From NCBI GenBank assembly GCA_032988165.1, contig JANTQF010000320.1:1-40904 (forward strand): 40,904 nucleotides of DNA. Direction: 5' to 3'. Origin of the DNA: Emmonsiellopsis sp. PD_33 (lineage: Eukaryota > Ascomycota > Eurotiomycetes > Onygenales > Ajellomycetaceae). The position numbers and the translations under genes are program-made. Under the pieces are notes generated by a model. That model did not search any database. It was not told the DNA's origin and was given only the letters and a program-made list of their open reading frames with translations. Positions 1 through 11,159 of the stretch are shown in pieces. Position 1 is the stretch's first letter, and the number at the start of each line of letters is the position of its first letter.

Positions 1-1350
1 TAGGAGATCACAGAATAAGTTAGATTAGGTCATGATTAACTTATATCTTTTAATTCTATCTCTATTGGGGAGTTATTCAACTTTAAAGGTGAAATTTGAC
101 GTTGAGATGGCGGTTTCCGTTGAGATGTCGGACCCTCATATATGAGGGTCCGTACTGCGCTTAGCATAGTGGTGGTAGTGGTTATGTAAGCGTAAGGGCC
201 CGGTTAATAGCTGCAGGCGGGAGGCTTCATAACTTTTATGTCGGAAGCTTGAGCAACCTGCGTTAGTGTGTCAAACTGTGGCTTGCTGATCTCCGACGTG
301 TCAGCGCAGCGCTGAAATGCAACTCCGGGGCATAAATGATGATACAGCAAAGCCTGTCGAAGGCGGGCCATTGGAGGTACCCATAGCGTTTCCTGTCCTT
401 CGAGATGCTTTAGGAATGGTTTCTGACAGGACGTGGGAGTTCGTCTCGAGGCGGAGGCGGAGATACTGTCGGGCGCTAGCCGGGATTAGGAAACCACCCA
501 TGGAGCGAGGCTGAAACTGAGGACAGAGGCAGAAATCCACCAGGCATATAGGTACCGCTGGGAAAAGAAAAATCTATATGTATAGTCGCAAAACCCAAAT
601 CCAAGCCCAATTTAATAGAATAGAATAAATTTCCTCCATGTCTGCCACTAGTATTTGGGGTATAAACTACATCGAGCCAAACTAAAAAAATAAAAAAAAT
701 GGAGGGGCGCCCTGGCCAACAGGCCGAGTCTAAACTAATATCACAAAAAGAGATATGAAAAACGGTGGTGGATTTGGGGCGGGTGAATGGGGGACAGTAA
801 GGTGTTGTAGAAGGGAAAGAAATAGGGTACATGTCGGGCCACAGATTGCCGCCTATTAGTTTGTAAGGAGTAGTATGAGCCCGGCAAGGAGCCGAAGGAA
901 AGAAAAAAAGGGGGGATCCTGAGAAAGTTAAAATGAAGAGGGGTAGATCTATTGGATCTGAGAAAGAAAATCGGAAAGAGCCTGCAACCTGGGGGAATAA
1001 AGGACGCCTTGCGCACACAAGACGTATCGAACAAAAGATGTAGTTGCTAAATCATGGAGGAGGAAGTCGGGAGGGCACGCCGCTGGGAGGTGTTTTGTTG
1101 GAGGGTCAAAAACATGGAACGGAGACGCGTAAAGTTGTGCATACCTCTCATGCACAATGCATATGCAATGAAGAAGATCGCAATGGACCGTCGACGAGGG
1201 CATGGCATGGGCGGGGTAGCTGAAGAACCAATTTGACCACCTCTGAAAAAACGCCAGAACATGAAAAAGAAGTGAAAATGGAAAAGGTACAATCGTCAAG
1301 ACATGAGGACCGTGAGGCAGATAGGGCCACGCGAAAGGGTAGCAGTTAGG
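1..1350. other. Intergenic region, left edge
   Basis: No coding segment here could be supported. Open frames on either strand are short and low in complexity. The stretch lies downstream of the SH3 membrane protein gene, so the part nearest 1350 probably holds its 3' UTR. A perfect 24-bp palindrome sits at 129-152. Confidence 0.6.
129..152. repeat. Perfect 24-bp palindrome
   Basis: Each half is CGGACCCTCATA followed directly by its reverse complement, with no loop; pairing fails at the next base on each side. A 9-bp direct repeat GTTGAGATG lies just upstream (two copies between about 100 and 128). It could be a dyad protein site, a cruciform or the scar of a small element. The structure is certain, its role unknown. 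Confidence 0.85.
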
Positions 1351-3188
1351 TTAAATATCACCAAAATCTTCTCCAGTGACATCACCCTCGATGGTTTTTC
1401 TCCAGTGTTCGGGGAGACAGACGCAGACCAGCTAAAAACATGTCAGTAATTGTAAGGAAAACGAGTACAGTGTTATTAAGACATACCGGGAATGCCTTGA
1501 TCTCTCCAGAGGGCGGAGGAGAAGATCCTCTCCTCTGCGAGCCATTGGAAACACCGCTATCACGTTGCGGGTTGTGCCATCCTTCATAGTCCTCTGCCCT
1601 TTCGTTGATTCTAACACCAGTCGCCCAGCCATCGTCCCATATTCCCACCACTTTAAGCATGTCGCCTCTATCCAGCTCAAATTCATCGCCTGCGCGCGGT
1701 TGATACGCCCAGAGGACGGCAACCTTATCGTTGGGGTGAATGTCGTCTTGAGAATAGTAATCCCTAAAGTAGGGGAGCTGCTCAGACTGTCCGCTACCCA
1801 TCCCTTCCGGCGATGAAAATTGGCCACCACTACCAGATCTTGGTGAAGCTGTGTCACTATGGCCTGCCAATACGGATGCACTAGAAAGAGATCCGTTCCG
1901 TTTGCCAGTGATGGGAGGTCCACGTCTTGATCGACTTGCAGGACTTTCTCCGTATGCTTCTGAGTCGGACGACTCATGGTACTTCGCACCGCCAGCCACT
2001 GGAGTCGCTGTAAGCGCACCTGCAGCACGGGGCGGAGAATCTTCATGGCTGCTTGCTTGCAATGCTGACATCCTTGCTACACGACCGCCACCGATAACCT
2101 CGTATGAGTCATTCTGAGGGCCCTTTCCAGGGGCATACTGCATCGGTGTCCTCGTGGCTCGCTGTGGTGATGGTTGATTCAATACGTGGTTATTATTTTG
2201 GTTGCGTCTCCTCCGTAGACAAATAAAACCCAGAATACCAAGAGCAGCCAGTATCGCTATTAGAGCAACAGACCCAATAACGGCCCCAGCAATTTGGCCA
2301 CCAGAGAGACCTTTGCCAGCAGCGCCAGGGGTTCCTGACGGACTGGAGGAGGAGGTTGGAGATGGGAAAAGCGGGGGAAGGGTTGGCACAGTTGGGAGGG
2401 TGAGTCCGTTGCAGCGGTTTGTGACATCGGCAGCGTGGCAGCAAGAATCGGTCGAGTTGATGGAGCTTTGTTGGCAAAAGCTACAAAGACCCAGTAAATT
2501 GGTATCAAACCCGCACTCAGCAGACTCGTTTTCCTCGCCAGAAATGCACTTGTCTGTTAAAGAATCTTGCGGATTAGAGCACACTGTGAAGTCCGACCTG
2601 ATCTCGTCCATATAACTCTCCCGTGGAGTACCACATAGATCCTCATTGATAACAATTAGTTGTTCACTCGTAGCTTGTTCGGCCTGTCAATGGTATGAGC
2701 AAATGTTTGTCAGTTATACGGCCCAGGGACAGGGGGGAACGAACACAAGTATCCGCGCAAAGACCAGGCGACTGCCCACAGGCTTGTGAACTCTGAACGA
2801 TTCCACTACAAATTACGCTGACGGTATATCGGGCATAGAGGGAAGTTGTGTTGCTAAGATTAATGTTGGAACAGCCAAGGACGTCCTGATATCTGTTGAA
2901 CTGTCAGCAATCTTGGATACTTGGAGAGGATTGCGGTCGGGGGGTGTGCATACTTCATCTTGACATAATCGCTGTGAGCATAGGAGAACAGGTGCTCATC
3001 GAATTCTTGGGTGTTGGAAACGAATGCTAGAAAAGGACTAGGATCGATATATCAGCAATCAACAACACCAGCAGCGGCAGGCGCAGGAAATCATACAATT
3101 TGCGCACGTTCTCATCATCTGGGGAGATGGACGCCTTGGAGAAAGCGGGACAGGCTTTCGAGCCCTTTAGGGGTATGCAATTGGCCAT
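1351..3188 (-). CDS. Single-pass membrane protein with Cys-rich ectodomain and C-terminal SH3 domain
   Basis: Five exons: 3188-3097, 3037-2954, 2892-2745, 2683-1487 and 1431-1351, giving 533 aa; each intron is 55-61 nt with GT-AG ends and phases that agree. Residues 1 to about 235 form a Cys-rich domain (CIPLKGSKACPAF, FPFLAFVSNTQEF, many paired Cys), then a Pro/Ser/Thr stretch, one membrane helix near 239-264 closed by four Arg, a disordered Ser-rich tail, and an SH3 domain from about 425 to the end (VAVLWAYQP, DELELDRGD-like acidic strand, DDGWATG, LPEHW). Fungal proteins of this layout are thought to sit in the plasma membrane and bind proline-rich partners in the cytoplasm; that role is inference. 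Odd point: no signal peptide is visible. The frame upstream of the ATG at 3188 is closed by a TAA with no splice acceptor between them, so the true N-terminus may be missed, frameshifted or lost. Confidence 0.8.
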
Positions 3189-5334
3189 TGTGAGGTAGGT
3201 CGAAAACAAGAGCCGGAATTATCGTCTTCTGGTGTTGAGGGGTCCCTCCTTCTTCGATATCAAAATGTTCCACTCTCGAATTACACCAGCAAGGGGTGGA
3301 CAAAGGATTCGAGGCCGGTTGACGCGACAACGGAACGAATCGTCGGGGAAACAGGAGTGGGCTATCCACACATGATTCTGCTGGTATATCCTCCTCTCCC
3401 TTTGCCTTGTGTGTCGATGAAGCGAGTGGTATGGACGGGATGCGGCGGTCCTGCCAGGGGGGAAAGTGTTGCAAAAAAGAAGTGAATGCGAAAAGAGTGA
3501 AGCGCAACGGAGCGCAGAAGAGACGAAAGAGTCGGGGAGACGACCAACGGGATAACGAGTGAATAGAAGCGAAAGAAGAGAGCAATTGGCGGCGGCGGTC
3601 GTCGAGAGAGAAGAAGAAGAAGAAGAAGCAAAGCGAGCGAGAGGACGACGTCGACGGGCGAGGTGGAGGAGGAAGCCGAAGCGGAGGAAGGCGACAGGGA
3701 GCGACACATGCCCTGTGTGTATGCGTACGGTACGGTCAGACGGTGACAGCCCGCCTTACCAAACACAGCCAGGCCGTCGGTACCGAAATACACCGCTGTA
3801 TCGAGAAGGATCGCCGGGATACCACCCGCGCCAGCCAATCACACAGCGGTCCTTTCTGACAAATCCAAAACAGCGTATGGGGCAATCGGGCACAATACAG
3901 CGTACATACACATACAATACGGCGGTGGTGATGTCGCCTGCCAAGTCACTCGATGATACAATGCGACGTGGTCGAGAGATATCAGGTATCAGATATCAGA
4001 TATCAGATATCAGGTTGACATGACACTGACAGATGCAGTACCTGTGCAGGACAGCCTCGTCCAGCATGACCACAACAGCTTGACAGCTTGACATCCAGCT
4101 ACTCTCTGCCGGGAGTGTTTTGTTTGCCTCTCCTGCCTGCTTATGCCTGTGGTGCCCACTCTATCCCACGCTGATGCTTCTGCAAAGCTTCTGTCTCCAT
4201 CCAAATCCCAGCGGCTGACGATCCAATCCACCCTTGTATCACCATCCTTCCAACAGAGCCCCAAATTCCAATGCCTGCCCAGGTGTCGCGGCGGCTGTCC
4301 TGCGCTGATTCAGGTACCCGAAACCAGTTTCATCGCCCTCCGGGAGCAGTCTCCATCCAAGCTTCGTTTCCCACGCCGTTTTGTGGTAGCTCGTGCGGCT
4401 AACCCCTGGAGCTTTCCATGGGTGGGAAATGAGATGCGCCACATCTTCGACTGTTCCTGGTCCTCCACCACTTAGCGTCGCCCATTCCGCACCACACGAA
4501 CGGCGGATCGTTGCCGCTCCCCTCGCTAGCCCGCTAGTCGCCGAGTCCGGTCCACCGGTTCGTGAAGGAAAAAGCCAAAAGGAAAAAGAAAGAAGAAGAA
4601 AAAAAACATGTTCCTTCCAGGCGGGACTCGCGGGAGACGTGTGGGAAACACACACCTCGCACAGTTTTACACCATTGTATTTTAACCGGGGCGTGGGAAC
4701 ACAGCCGTTGCCTATCATTTGGCTTAGCCGTACCGCTAGTACGGCGTGTCTGAAATAGAAATACCGGTGTATTGTTTCTCCACCCGCGATATCAGAATCG
4801 AACTCTGCACGACATTCCTCTCAGCCCATTCTCAAGTCGTTACAGTTTGAGGGGACTCGAGTAAGCACTGGCAGATTGGTATCGAACCGGATATGAACAA
4901 TCGCCGGAAAGAATTTTGCCCTGTTTAGCTCCTACATCCCGGACGCTTCGTGTGTGGATGGCTGGCTGCACTCTCTAGAATGATTAACAATATGAACACG
5001 GGCATACTCGACAGCTCTCCCTTTCCTCGCTACGGATAAGCGTGAGTGACCTCAATTCTTTCACCCCACACATCTACAAAATGCTCCTGCCACTTTTATC
5101 TCCGCCCTGATGCAAAACTTTCTTGGATGCATCAATGAGCAATCAGGCGCAGTTTGCTATCATAGCCAGCATTTCTCGCAGCACCCCTTGCGGCACTTTT
5201 GGATGCCTTACATCGAACTCTCTTCGTTTGTTGCCCTACCAATGCCTGGCAGCTGTGTCGATCCCGAGACCCACCAGACCGAAATCTGTCGCCCAGAACA
5301 CATTGGAGAAGGGTATTTTATCATTCTACCCTTC
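3189..5334. other. Long intergenic region upstream of the SH3 gene
   Basis: About 2.1 kb without a supported gene. Open frames are low-complexity (acidic GAA/GAG repeats near 3600-3630) and lack recognisable domains. It probably holds the promoter and 5' UTR of the minus-strand SH3 gene. A 7-bp tandem repeat lies at 3979-4013. Confidence 0.5.
3979..4013. repeat. 7-bp tandem repeat, five units
   Basis: Five head-to-tail copies of RTATCAG (four ATATCAG and one GTATCAG). This is a minisatellite-like slippage repeat; no function can be inferred. Confidence 0.85.
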
Positions 5335-5680
5335 TCAGACAACTTCGTGACCTTGAACTAAATGATGTCTACCGGAGCGGTTCCAACGAAGTTGTGAGCC
5401 GCAATATCGCCCCCCAGGAGGACTATCATGGAAGTTCCCATTGAACGCAGCAAGGGCCGTCTCACACCAATTCTCTGGGCTTGAGATGATGTGATGAGGC
5501 GTTGATGACCCATGTGTATATTGCAACAGTACCATCAGCAGAAACCTTGATTTCAACCTCTTTCTTGGAGAAAACAAGCACATCAGCATATGTTGAGATC
5601 GTATCCCTCTGTGGCGGGAATGCGACTGAGCCATTGAGATAGATATCTCAATGTACATAGGTTCTCTGAAATAAGGCTCA
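5335..5680 (-). pseudogene. Decayed coding tract, unrecognised
   Basis: Read on the minus strand, the stretch has protein-like runs that jump between frames. One frame (about 5625 down to 5465) reads ADVLVFSKKEVEIKVSADG and is bounded on both sides by stops. Another frame, nearer 5400, reads GGDIAAHNFVGTAP before a stop. The composition looks like an extracellular or beta-rich protein but I do not recognise the family. Frame jumps without plausible introns suggest a broken gene. The plus-strand tract at 5700-6740 lies next to it, facing away. Confidence 0.35.
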
Positions 5681-5719
5681 TCAACATTCGCTCATATATA
5701 CTCATGGAAATTAAGCGGT

Positions 5720-6740
5720 AATGCTCACAGTGTTGTTATCATCATGGCTAAATGATCTCGGCGAAATGTCTTTCACTGCGCCACTATTTGCAAATGCATT
5801 CCATATATCTGGTGGATTTGGATGTGCCTCTATCGCCATTTTGATCCACAATGGTACGAAATCATGCTCTGGTGGATTCAGGAGTACAGTGAGGAAGAGC
5901 ACAAGCCTTCTGCAAATCAGCGACAGCTCAGGGCCCTGCAGCGTAACCTTGAATCCACGACAGACGAAAAAATCGAACCCATAGCAAAGCTGATTCAATA
6001 TTGCAAACAAGCTACAGACGGACGCGCAGACTTCCGGAGACAGTGCCACAAACATCACACTGATATAAACAGATCACAGGAACAACATTAGAAACATAAT
6101 TGAGGTCCAGCAGACAGTGCTTCCTCAGGTCAGCAACGATTCAAAAACGTTCGCGACCAAATCGACCAAATCGTCAAGGACGGGACGCCGAGTATGTGCT
6201 TTTGTCATCCATCCTTTCAGACAATATTCTCACCACCTAGTCTATTCAGGTCTACTCCGTAGTCGCCCATAGAACGAGCCAAGTTTTTAAGAGCCCCGCT
6301 GCTCTCGTTGTGGGTAATTTCTCCAGCCATCCCTTGAGCAAATATCGGCTGATACAACTACAGTATGGGAATCGGTGGTGTTTTCGTAATTGGGAAAAGA
6401 GCTCTTCAACAAATCCCAGTACGAAGCTGTACAGAAAAATATTGCTCACTACGAAGAAACTATCAACAAACTCAGTACAAAGTTGCGTTCTGAAATGAAC
6501 TTCGATTCTGATATCGGGCGTATGGAGGTAAGGGAACACAACTTTCTTTTCTTGGTAATTAAATAGTAGATGACTTATTGGAGGTTCCCCATACCCTCTA
6601 TGAAAGCCTAGCCGATGTCACTCCTTTGGTTGGATCAGCTATTACCACCATCCAACGGCTCCAGGGTGATCGGGAGCCTGTACAAGCTGACCTTGAGGCA
6701 ATTCAGAGCTTAGTTTTCCCAACGACTTGTGCATTTTTAA
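5720..6740 (+). pseudogene. Decayed gene for a long helical (coiled-coil) protein, unrecognised
   Basis: Three blocks with strong helical, heptad-like composition lie in order on the plus strand. Block one (about 5840-6045) includes WYEIMLWWIQEYSEEE. Block two (about 6137-6195) includes VRDQIDQIVKDG. Block three (about 6400-6720) includes YEAVQKNIAHYEETINKL and ends near LEAIQSLV. A likely intron separates blocks two and three (donor near 6191, acceptor near 6249) and another lies near 6527-6570. Between blocks one and two no intron restores the frame and in-frame stops occur, so the gene is probably broken. Long amphipathic-helix proteins include membrane-active families, but nothing here proves that, and I assign no function. 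Confidence 0.4.
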
Positions 6741-7100
6741 TGTGTAATATTTTAGTTTTGGAATTTCCAATATTGGTAAAAGTAAAGTTATATAAAACTG
6801 AAGAATCCTCTCTGCTTTGAAGTTTTAATTGTACATACTTTATTAGGAGCAGGCCCTCTATGGAGTCGGCTGTCGCCAAGATATATCACGTGGGCGCTGA
6901 CTAATCCCCTGCCCACTCCGCCCCATCGCGCAACGTCATGGCCAGACATCGAGGACAAGAACAAGGACAAACAAGGCCTGAGGAGCGCAACCAGGCTCCA
7001 GCATTTGCCTCTGATATCCATTCTCCCAACTCCGGGGCTGCTCGCTTTACTGATCTCACGTTCTACTGATCCGTCTCATCTACAGTGCACTACAGTCGCC

Positions 7101-7719
7101 ATGTGCTGTACTCCAGACTGCTTCCTCGCGATCATCGCGGTCCTCTTCCCCCCAATCGCCGGTAGGCTGCCCACTTGCCATCAACCTCACCCCTCCTCCA
7201 TGATCCAACCGTGCCTTATGCCATATATATTCTGACAGTGAAATGAAAACAGTATGGGTCAAGGTTGGGGTCTGCTCAGCCGACTCACTCATAAACCTTG
7301 CCCTCCTCGTCCTCGGCTACGTCCCCGGCCTCCTCCACGCCTGGTACATAATCCTCAAATATCCCGAGAACGACGAGGAATATCCAGAAGGCTACCAACC
7401 GATTGTAGGCGCAGATGGGCGACATCATGACCCCGAAAGTGGAAGAGTGACATATTACTACGTTGCGCATCAACCGCCCAGCCCGCATACGGGCTCTCAT
7501 CCGCACCCCCAGAGATCCTATGGCACGAATCAGCCACCACACAATGCACCCGGAGTGGATCCCGCGACAAGGCCGCAGCCACAACCATCAGACCCCCATG
7601 CTAGCTCTGTACCTGGAGATATGGGCGGAGAGGGCAGTAGCAGCCACCCAGAGGGACGCGCACCCCCCACGTACGCGGAGGCGGTGAAAGGAGATCATAA
7701 GGTGCAGACTCAAGACTGA
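7101..7719 (+). CDS. Pmp3/Sna-type small membrane protein with PY-motif tail
   Basis: Two exons, 7101-7161 and 7253-7719, encode 175 aa; the splice (acceptor AACAG) gives the conserved run FPPIAVWVK. Residues 1 to about 55 are the UPF0057/Pmp3 core: a Cys-containing N-terminus (MCCTPDC), a first hydrophobic helix, then a second (SLINLALLVLGYVPGLLHAWYI). Beyond this is a 120-residue hydrophilic tail rich in Pro, His, Gly and Ser. It ends near residues 158-161 with PPTY, a PPxY motif of the kind that binds WW domains of Nedd4/Rsp5 ubiquitin ligases. Yeast Sna3 and Sna4 have this design and travel to the vacuole through multivesicular bodies. A vacuolar-sorting or ion-stress role is inferred from that likeness. 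Plain Pmp3 is only about 55 aa, so the tail marks the Sna3/Sna4-like branch. Confidence 0.88.
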
Positions 7720-8827
7720 GGACGTGAATACTCGTGGCAACAATGCTCGATTATCCTGTCCCATGAATGGGTCCAAAGAGCGCTTTCGATGAATACAATC
7801 CGCGCGGTTATAGCTCTATCGAGTTCTCTCATGGGACCTGGTTCCTACATCCTAGCCGCTTATGTCCGCCCCTTCTAACACCAGACCTCTTGTCTCCCGG
7901 TTCTTCTCACGTTTGTGGCGTTCAGTGCTAGGTGTTGTTTTCGTGACTGGATAGTCTAGGTTAGGTTTCGATTTGTGTCCGCTAGTCTTTTGCACTCCGC
8001 TTTTGCTACACGCATTACTGCTCTTTCCACTTGTCGTGCTAGCCGGGTTTATTTCGCCACCATGTCTTTCGTCCAGCGCTGGGGTTCAGTTATCTTTTCC
8101 CTTTGTGTTTTCCACTTGTACTATGGCTGACGATGACGATGACCCCGCATTGTGCTCTATATTCCCGTGTTTCATGAAGAAAGAAAGGGATAAAACGAAG
8201 AAAAAATCGTCCGATTAATGAGCTAGTAAATACCGCTGTTGATATTTCCTTTTTGTCTTTGATTATGAAACTAAATATCAAGAAATTAGTGAATCTCCTC
8301 TGCCGCTAGATGAAGACATTGTGTCTGGCCATTCTTTAGAGTATATGTTCCCCTTCGGTTTCAGCAGACGGGATATATATGAAGCCCTTTCTGATTCATT
8401 ATCATTGGGTGGTGGTTGGAATACTGGCTGCAATTAATGCATTGGGTAAATTTTTACAACTGCCAGGAATCAAGATATATATATTTGACTGATGACTGTA
8501 TGGATTCTCACTTGTAAAAGAAAATCAACAATAAAAGACAAAAATATCTCAGGACAAGTTCATCCTTAGGTAATTGTTCAGATTTAAACAAACAAAATAA
8601 AACATCCACTATCACAATTGTTGAACCCTTCCCAGGCCCATCCATCACATTCCGCGCTCCACTCCACCCGCCCACCAAACCACCACCAACCTCGCCCTCA
8701 ACCCAACCTCAACCACCACCAAGCACACAACAACAACACCCCCCCTCCCACTCCCCTCCCTCCCCTCCTCCCCCCTCTCCGCTTCAATGAAGCTGTCTCC
8801 ATCTCCATCTCCAGCTCCAACCACACA
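7720..8827. other. Intergenic region between the Pmp3-like and She9 genes
   Basis: It holds the 3' region of the Pmp3-like gene and the promoter and leader of the She9 gene. The last 200 bases are a C-rich, CA-rich pyrimidine stretch typical of fungal 5' leaders. The only possible coding item is the small frame at 8123-8218. Confidence 0.5.
8123..8218 (+). CDS. Possible 31-aa microprotein
   Basis: An ATG-initiated frame begins MADDDDDPALCSIF and ends in a Lys/Ser-rich tail after CFMKKE, stopping at TAA. It has an acidic head, a short CxxxxC hydrophobic centre and a basic tail, which is more structured than random sequence. There is no homology I recognise and it could be chance. An upstream exon cannot be excluded. 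Confidence 0.2.
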   Translation: MADDDDDPALCSIFPCFMKKERDKTKKKSSD

Positions 8828-10562
8828 ATGCACCCCATCCCACTAACCCTCCGACAATCGCCGCTGCTCCGAACCCTTGCCCGATCGACTCCTCCCACCA
8901 CCACCACCACCTCAAAAATAGCTACGACAGCGTCTGCTCGGACCCGAACCCTAACAACACGACCAATTGCCATTTCCTCGAGACAATGGCCCGGTAACGC
9001 GCTTAGATCCGCACCCGCACCCGCACCCAAACCGGTAACAGCTGTTTGCGTGCAATGCCGATTCCGGCTCGGGTTTCGCGGTGGGAGGTTTTATTCCGTA
9101 CAACAGGGCGGTGGTAGCAGTGGGGAGAAAGAGAAGAAGGGCGGAGATGGAGATGACGGGTCATCGTCGCGGTCGTTATTGGGGGATCAGGCGAAGGATT
9201 GGAACAGCAATGCGGATGCGAATGCGGGCGTCGGGCAATCGGGGGCGGATTCGCGAGTTCATATAGCGGAGGAGAAGGCGGGATCGTTAGGAGGAACGAG
9301 TGCGGGGTCGGATGGGGGCTTGAGTAAGGATAAGGATAAGACGCAGGAGAAAGATTCTAATATTAAAGAAGGGACGGAAGGGAATGATGGTGATAATGGC
9401 AAGAGTAACTCGAAGAGCCTGCCGTCGCAGGTTGAGAGGCGCAGGTCGGAGATCTCAAAGGAGTTCACGCGCCTGATGGATAATGTGCAGTCGAATATTT
9501 TCATTGCGGGTCAGAGACTCAATGATCTCACGGGCTACTCGGCGATTGAGAAGTTGAAGCAGGAGATCATGGCGCAGGGTATGTTTATATAAATATGGGC
9601 TTTTCTGAAATTATGCTTCGAGGGGGGAAATTTTTATCATGAATACTAATATACCACTGATATACATAGAACAAAACGTCCGCACCACCCGCGCCGCCGT
9701 CCACGCTGCCAAAGATGCCTATACCTCCGCCATAAACCGCCGCTCCACCTCACAGCGCGAAGTCAATGAACTTCTCCAGCGCAAGCACGCCTGGACGCCC
9801 ACTGACCTCGAGCGTTTCACCTCCCTCTACCGCTCTGACCACGCCAATGAGCGTGCTGAAACGGACGCACAGGAGGCCCTGATGGTCGCTGAGCGTGAGG
9901 CAGAGGAAGCTGCTGCCTTGCTCAGCAAGAGTATATTGTCGAGATACCACGAGGAGCAAATCTGGTCGGACAAGATTCGTCGTATGAGTACGTGGGGTAC
10001 GTGGGGGTTGATGGGAGTTAATGTGTTGTTGTTTTTGATATTTCAGGTGGCAGTGGAGCCGTGGAGGAGGAGGCGGTTGGTAAAGGGATTTGAGGAGAAG
10101 GTTGTTGAGGCGTTGGAGAGGGAGAATGAGTTGAGGGCTGTCGCGGAGCTTGGTGCTGTTACCGCCTCCGTGCCCGCCGTTCCCTCTGCTGCTGTTCCTA
10201 CTACTACCCTTGCGGAGACAGCTCTCCCATCCCCGGAAACGCAAACCGAAGGGCCTGCCACAGCCACAGCCACCGCCGTTACACCCAGTGAAGCTCAAGT
10301 GCCCGAATCAACCACCACCACCGCCTCATCGTTACAACAACAGGCACAGGAACTCATAGAGCCACCGATGCCTACACCCGCCCACCTCTTCCCTCCTGAC
10401 GCACCCTTGTCCCCCGATTCCTGGCGCCAGACCATCCGCGACCTCTTCAGCGAGCGACGCATTTCGCTATCCCAGCGCGAGCTGACGACTGTTGCGCTTG
10501 AGTGTGCAGCTGCGGGCGCGGCGGTGATGGGGGTGCTGATTGCTGTTTTTAGGCCTCGGTGA
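8828..10562 (+). CDS. SHE9: Mitochondrial inner-membrane protein She9/Mdm33
   Basis: Two exons, 8828-9578 and 9670-10562, encode 547 aa; the intron has donor GTATGT and acceptor ATAG and joins in phase 1 to give IMAQEQNVRTTRAA. The first in-frame ATG starts a basic, Ser/Thr/Arg-rich presequence typical of mitochondrial targeting. A disordered Gly/Ser/Lys region follows to about residue 200. Then comes the conserved coiled-coil core (VERRRSEISKEFTRLMD, LNDLTGYSAIEKLK, REVNELLQRKHAWTPTDLER). Next are a helix pair boundary (HEEQIWSDKIRR), a membrane segment (WGLMGVNVLLFLIFQVAVEPW), a low-complexity Pro/Thr linker, and a last membrane segment near the C-terminus (AAAGAAVMGVLIAVF). In yeast the family shapes the inner membrane, and overexpression causes mitochondrial septation. 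Family assignment is firm. Confidence 0.92.
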
Positions 10563-11159
10563 ACACGAGGGCCTTTATCAGTAAAACGATTGACGGGAGC
10601 GCCGTAGATTTGAATATATATATAGAGATAAGGTTGATTTTCGAGAGAAGATGGTGGGATTTGGATATGGATGGATTGGGTGGATAGATGGAGAGGAAAC
10701 ATGTACGATGCATAAATCTTTTTTATGTTTCGTCTCGTTGGATTTGTATTATTCTACTTTCACTTATAGATATATGTATTACTGTTAACTATATATGAAT
10801 AGAGCTGAGGGAAATTCGGGAGTTTTATAGGAAGCAAGTAACTTAATGCCGTGCCGGAATCGCTGACTGATCCATATAAACGCCAAGCCATCGGCTGTTC
10901 AGGGGTCCAAAATGTCAACGGACTCTGAGCTTATGCGAAACGCCGATGATGACGGCATAGCGAACTATTTATTTATTTAATTACTGCTTGCTTGCTTTCA
11001 AAATATTTTCATAATGCCGCCCACGACTAGTCCAATCCATAGTAAGAAGATCTGAAAAAAAGGGACATGGCATAAAAACTCCTGCCCCCATCCATCGTCC
11101 TCAGCAATTAGCCCTAACTAATTTACTTCCCCCTTTCCACACCAACTTGAAACCAAACC
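10563..11159. other. Intergenic region, promoter side of the Zn2Cys6 gene
   Basis: This holds the 3' region of the She9 gene and the promoter and leader of the regulator that starts at 11160. The first part is AT-rich with TATA-type runs; the last 60 bases are C-rich leader. I saw no gene in it. Confidence 0.5.

Noticed and set aside
476..1034. Long minus-strand open frames in the left intergenic region
   Set aside because: Low-complexity Phe/Pro/Ser content, mutually overlapping frames, no domain and no splice support.
3219..3838. Minus-strand frames of 156-162 aa upstream of the SH3 gene
   Set aside because: Ser/Leu/Arg low-complexity runs in three overlapping frames; more likely leader sequence of the SH3 gene.
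4143..4758. Open frames of 110-159 aa on both strands
   Set aside because: No conserved motif, overlapping in opposite directions, no promoter or splice evidence.
4770..4870. tRNA-like words (AGAATCGAACTC) on the minus strand
   Set aside because: The T-arm stem does not pair and no acceptor, D or anticodon arms fit around it.
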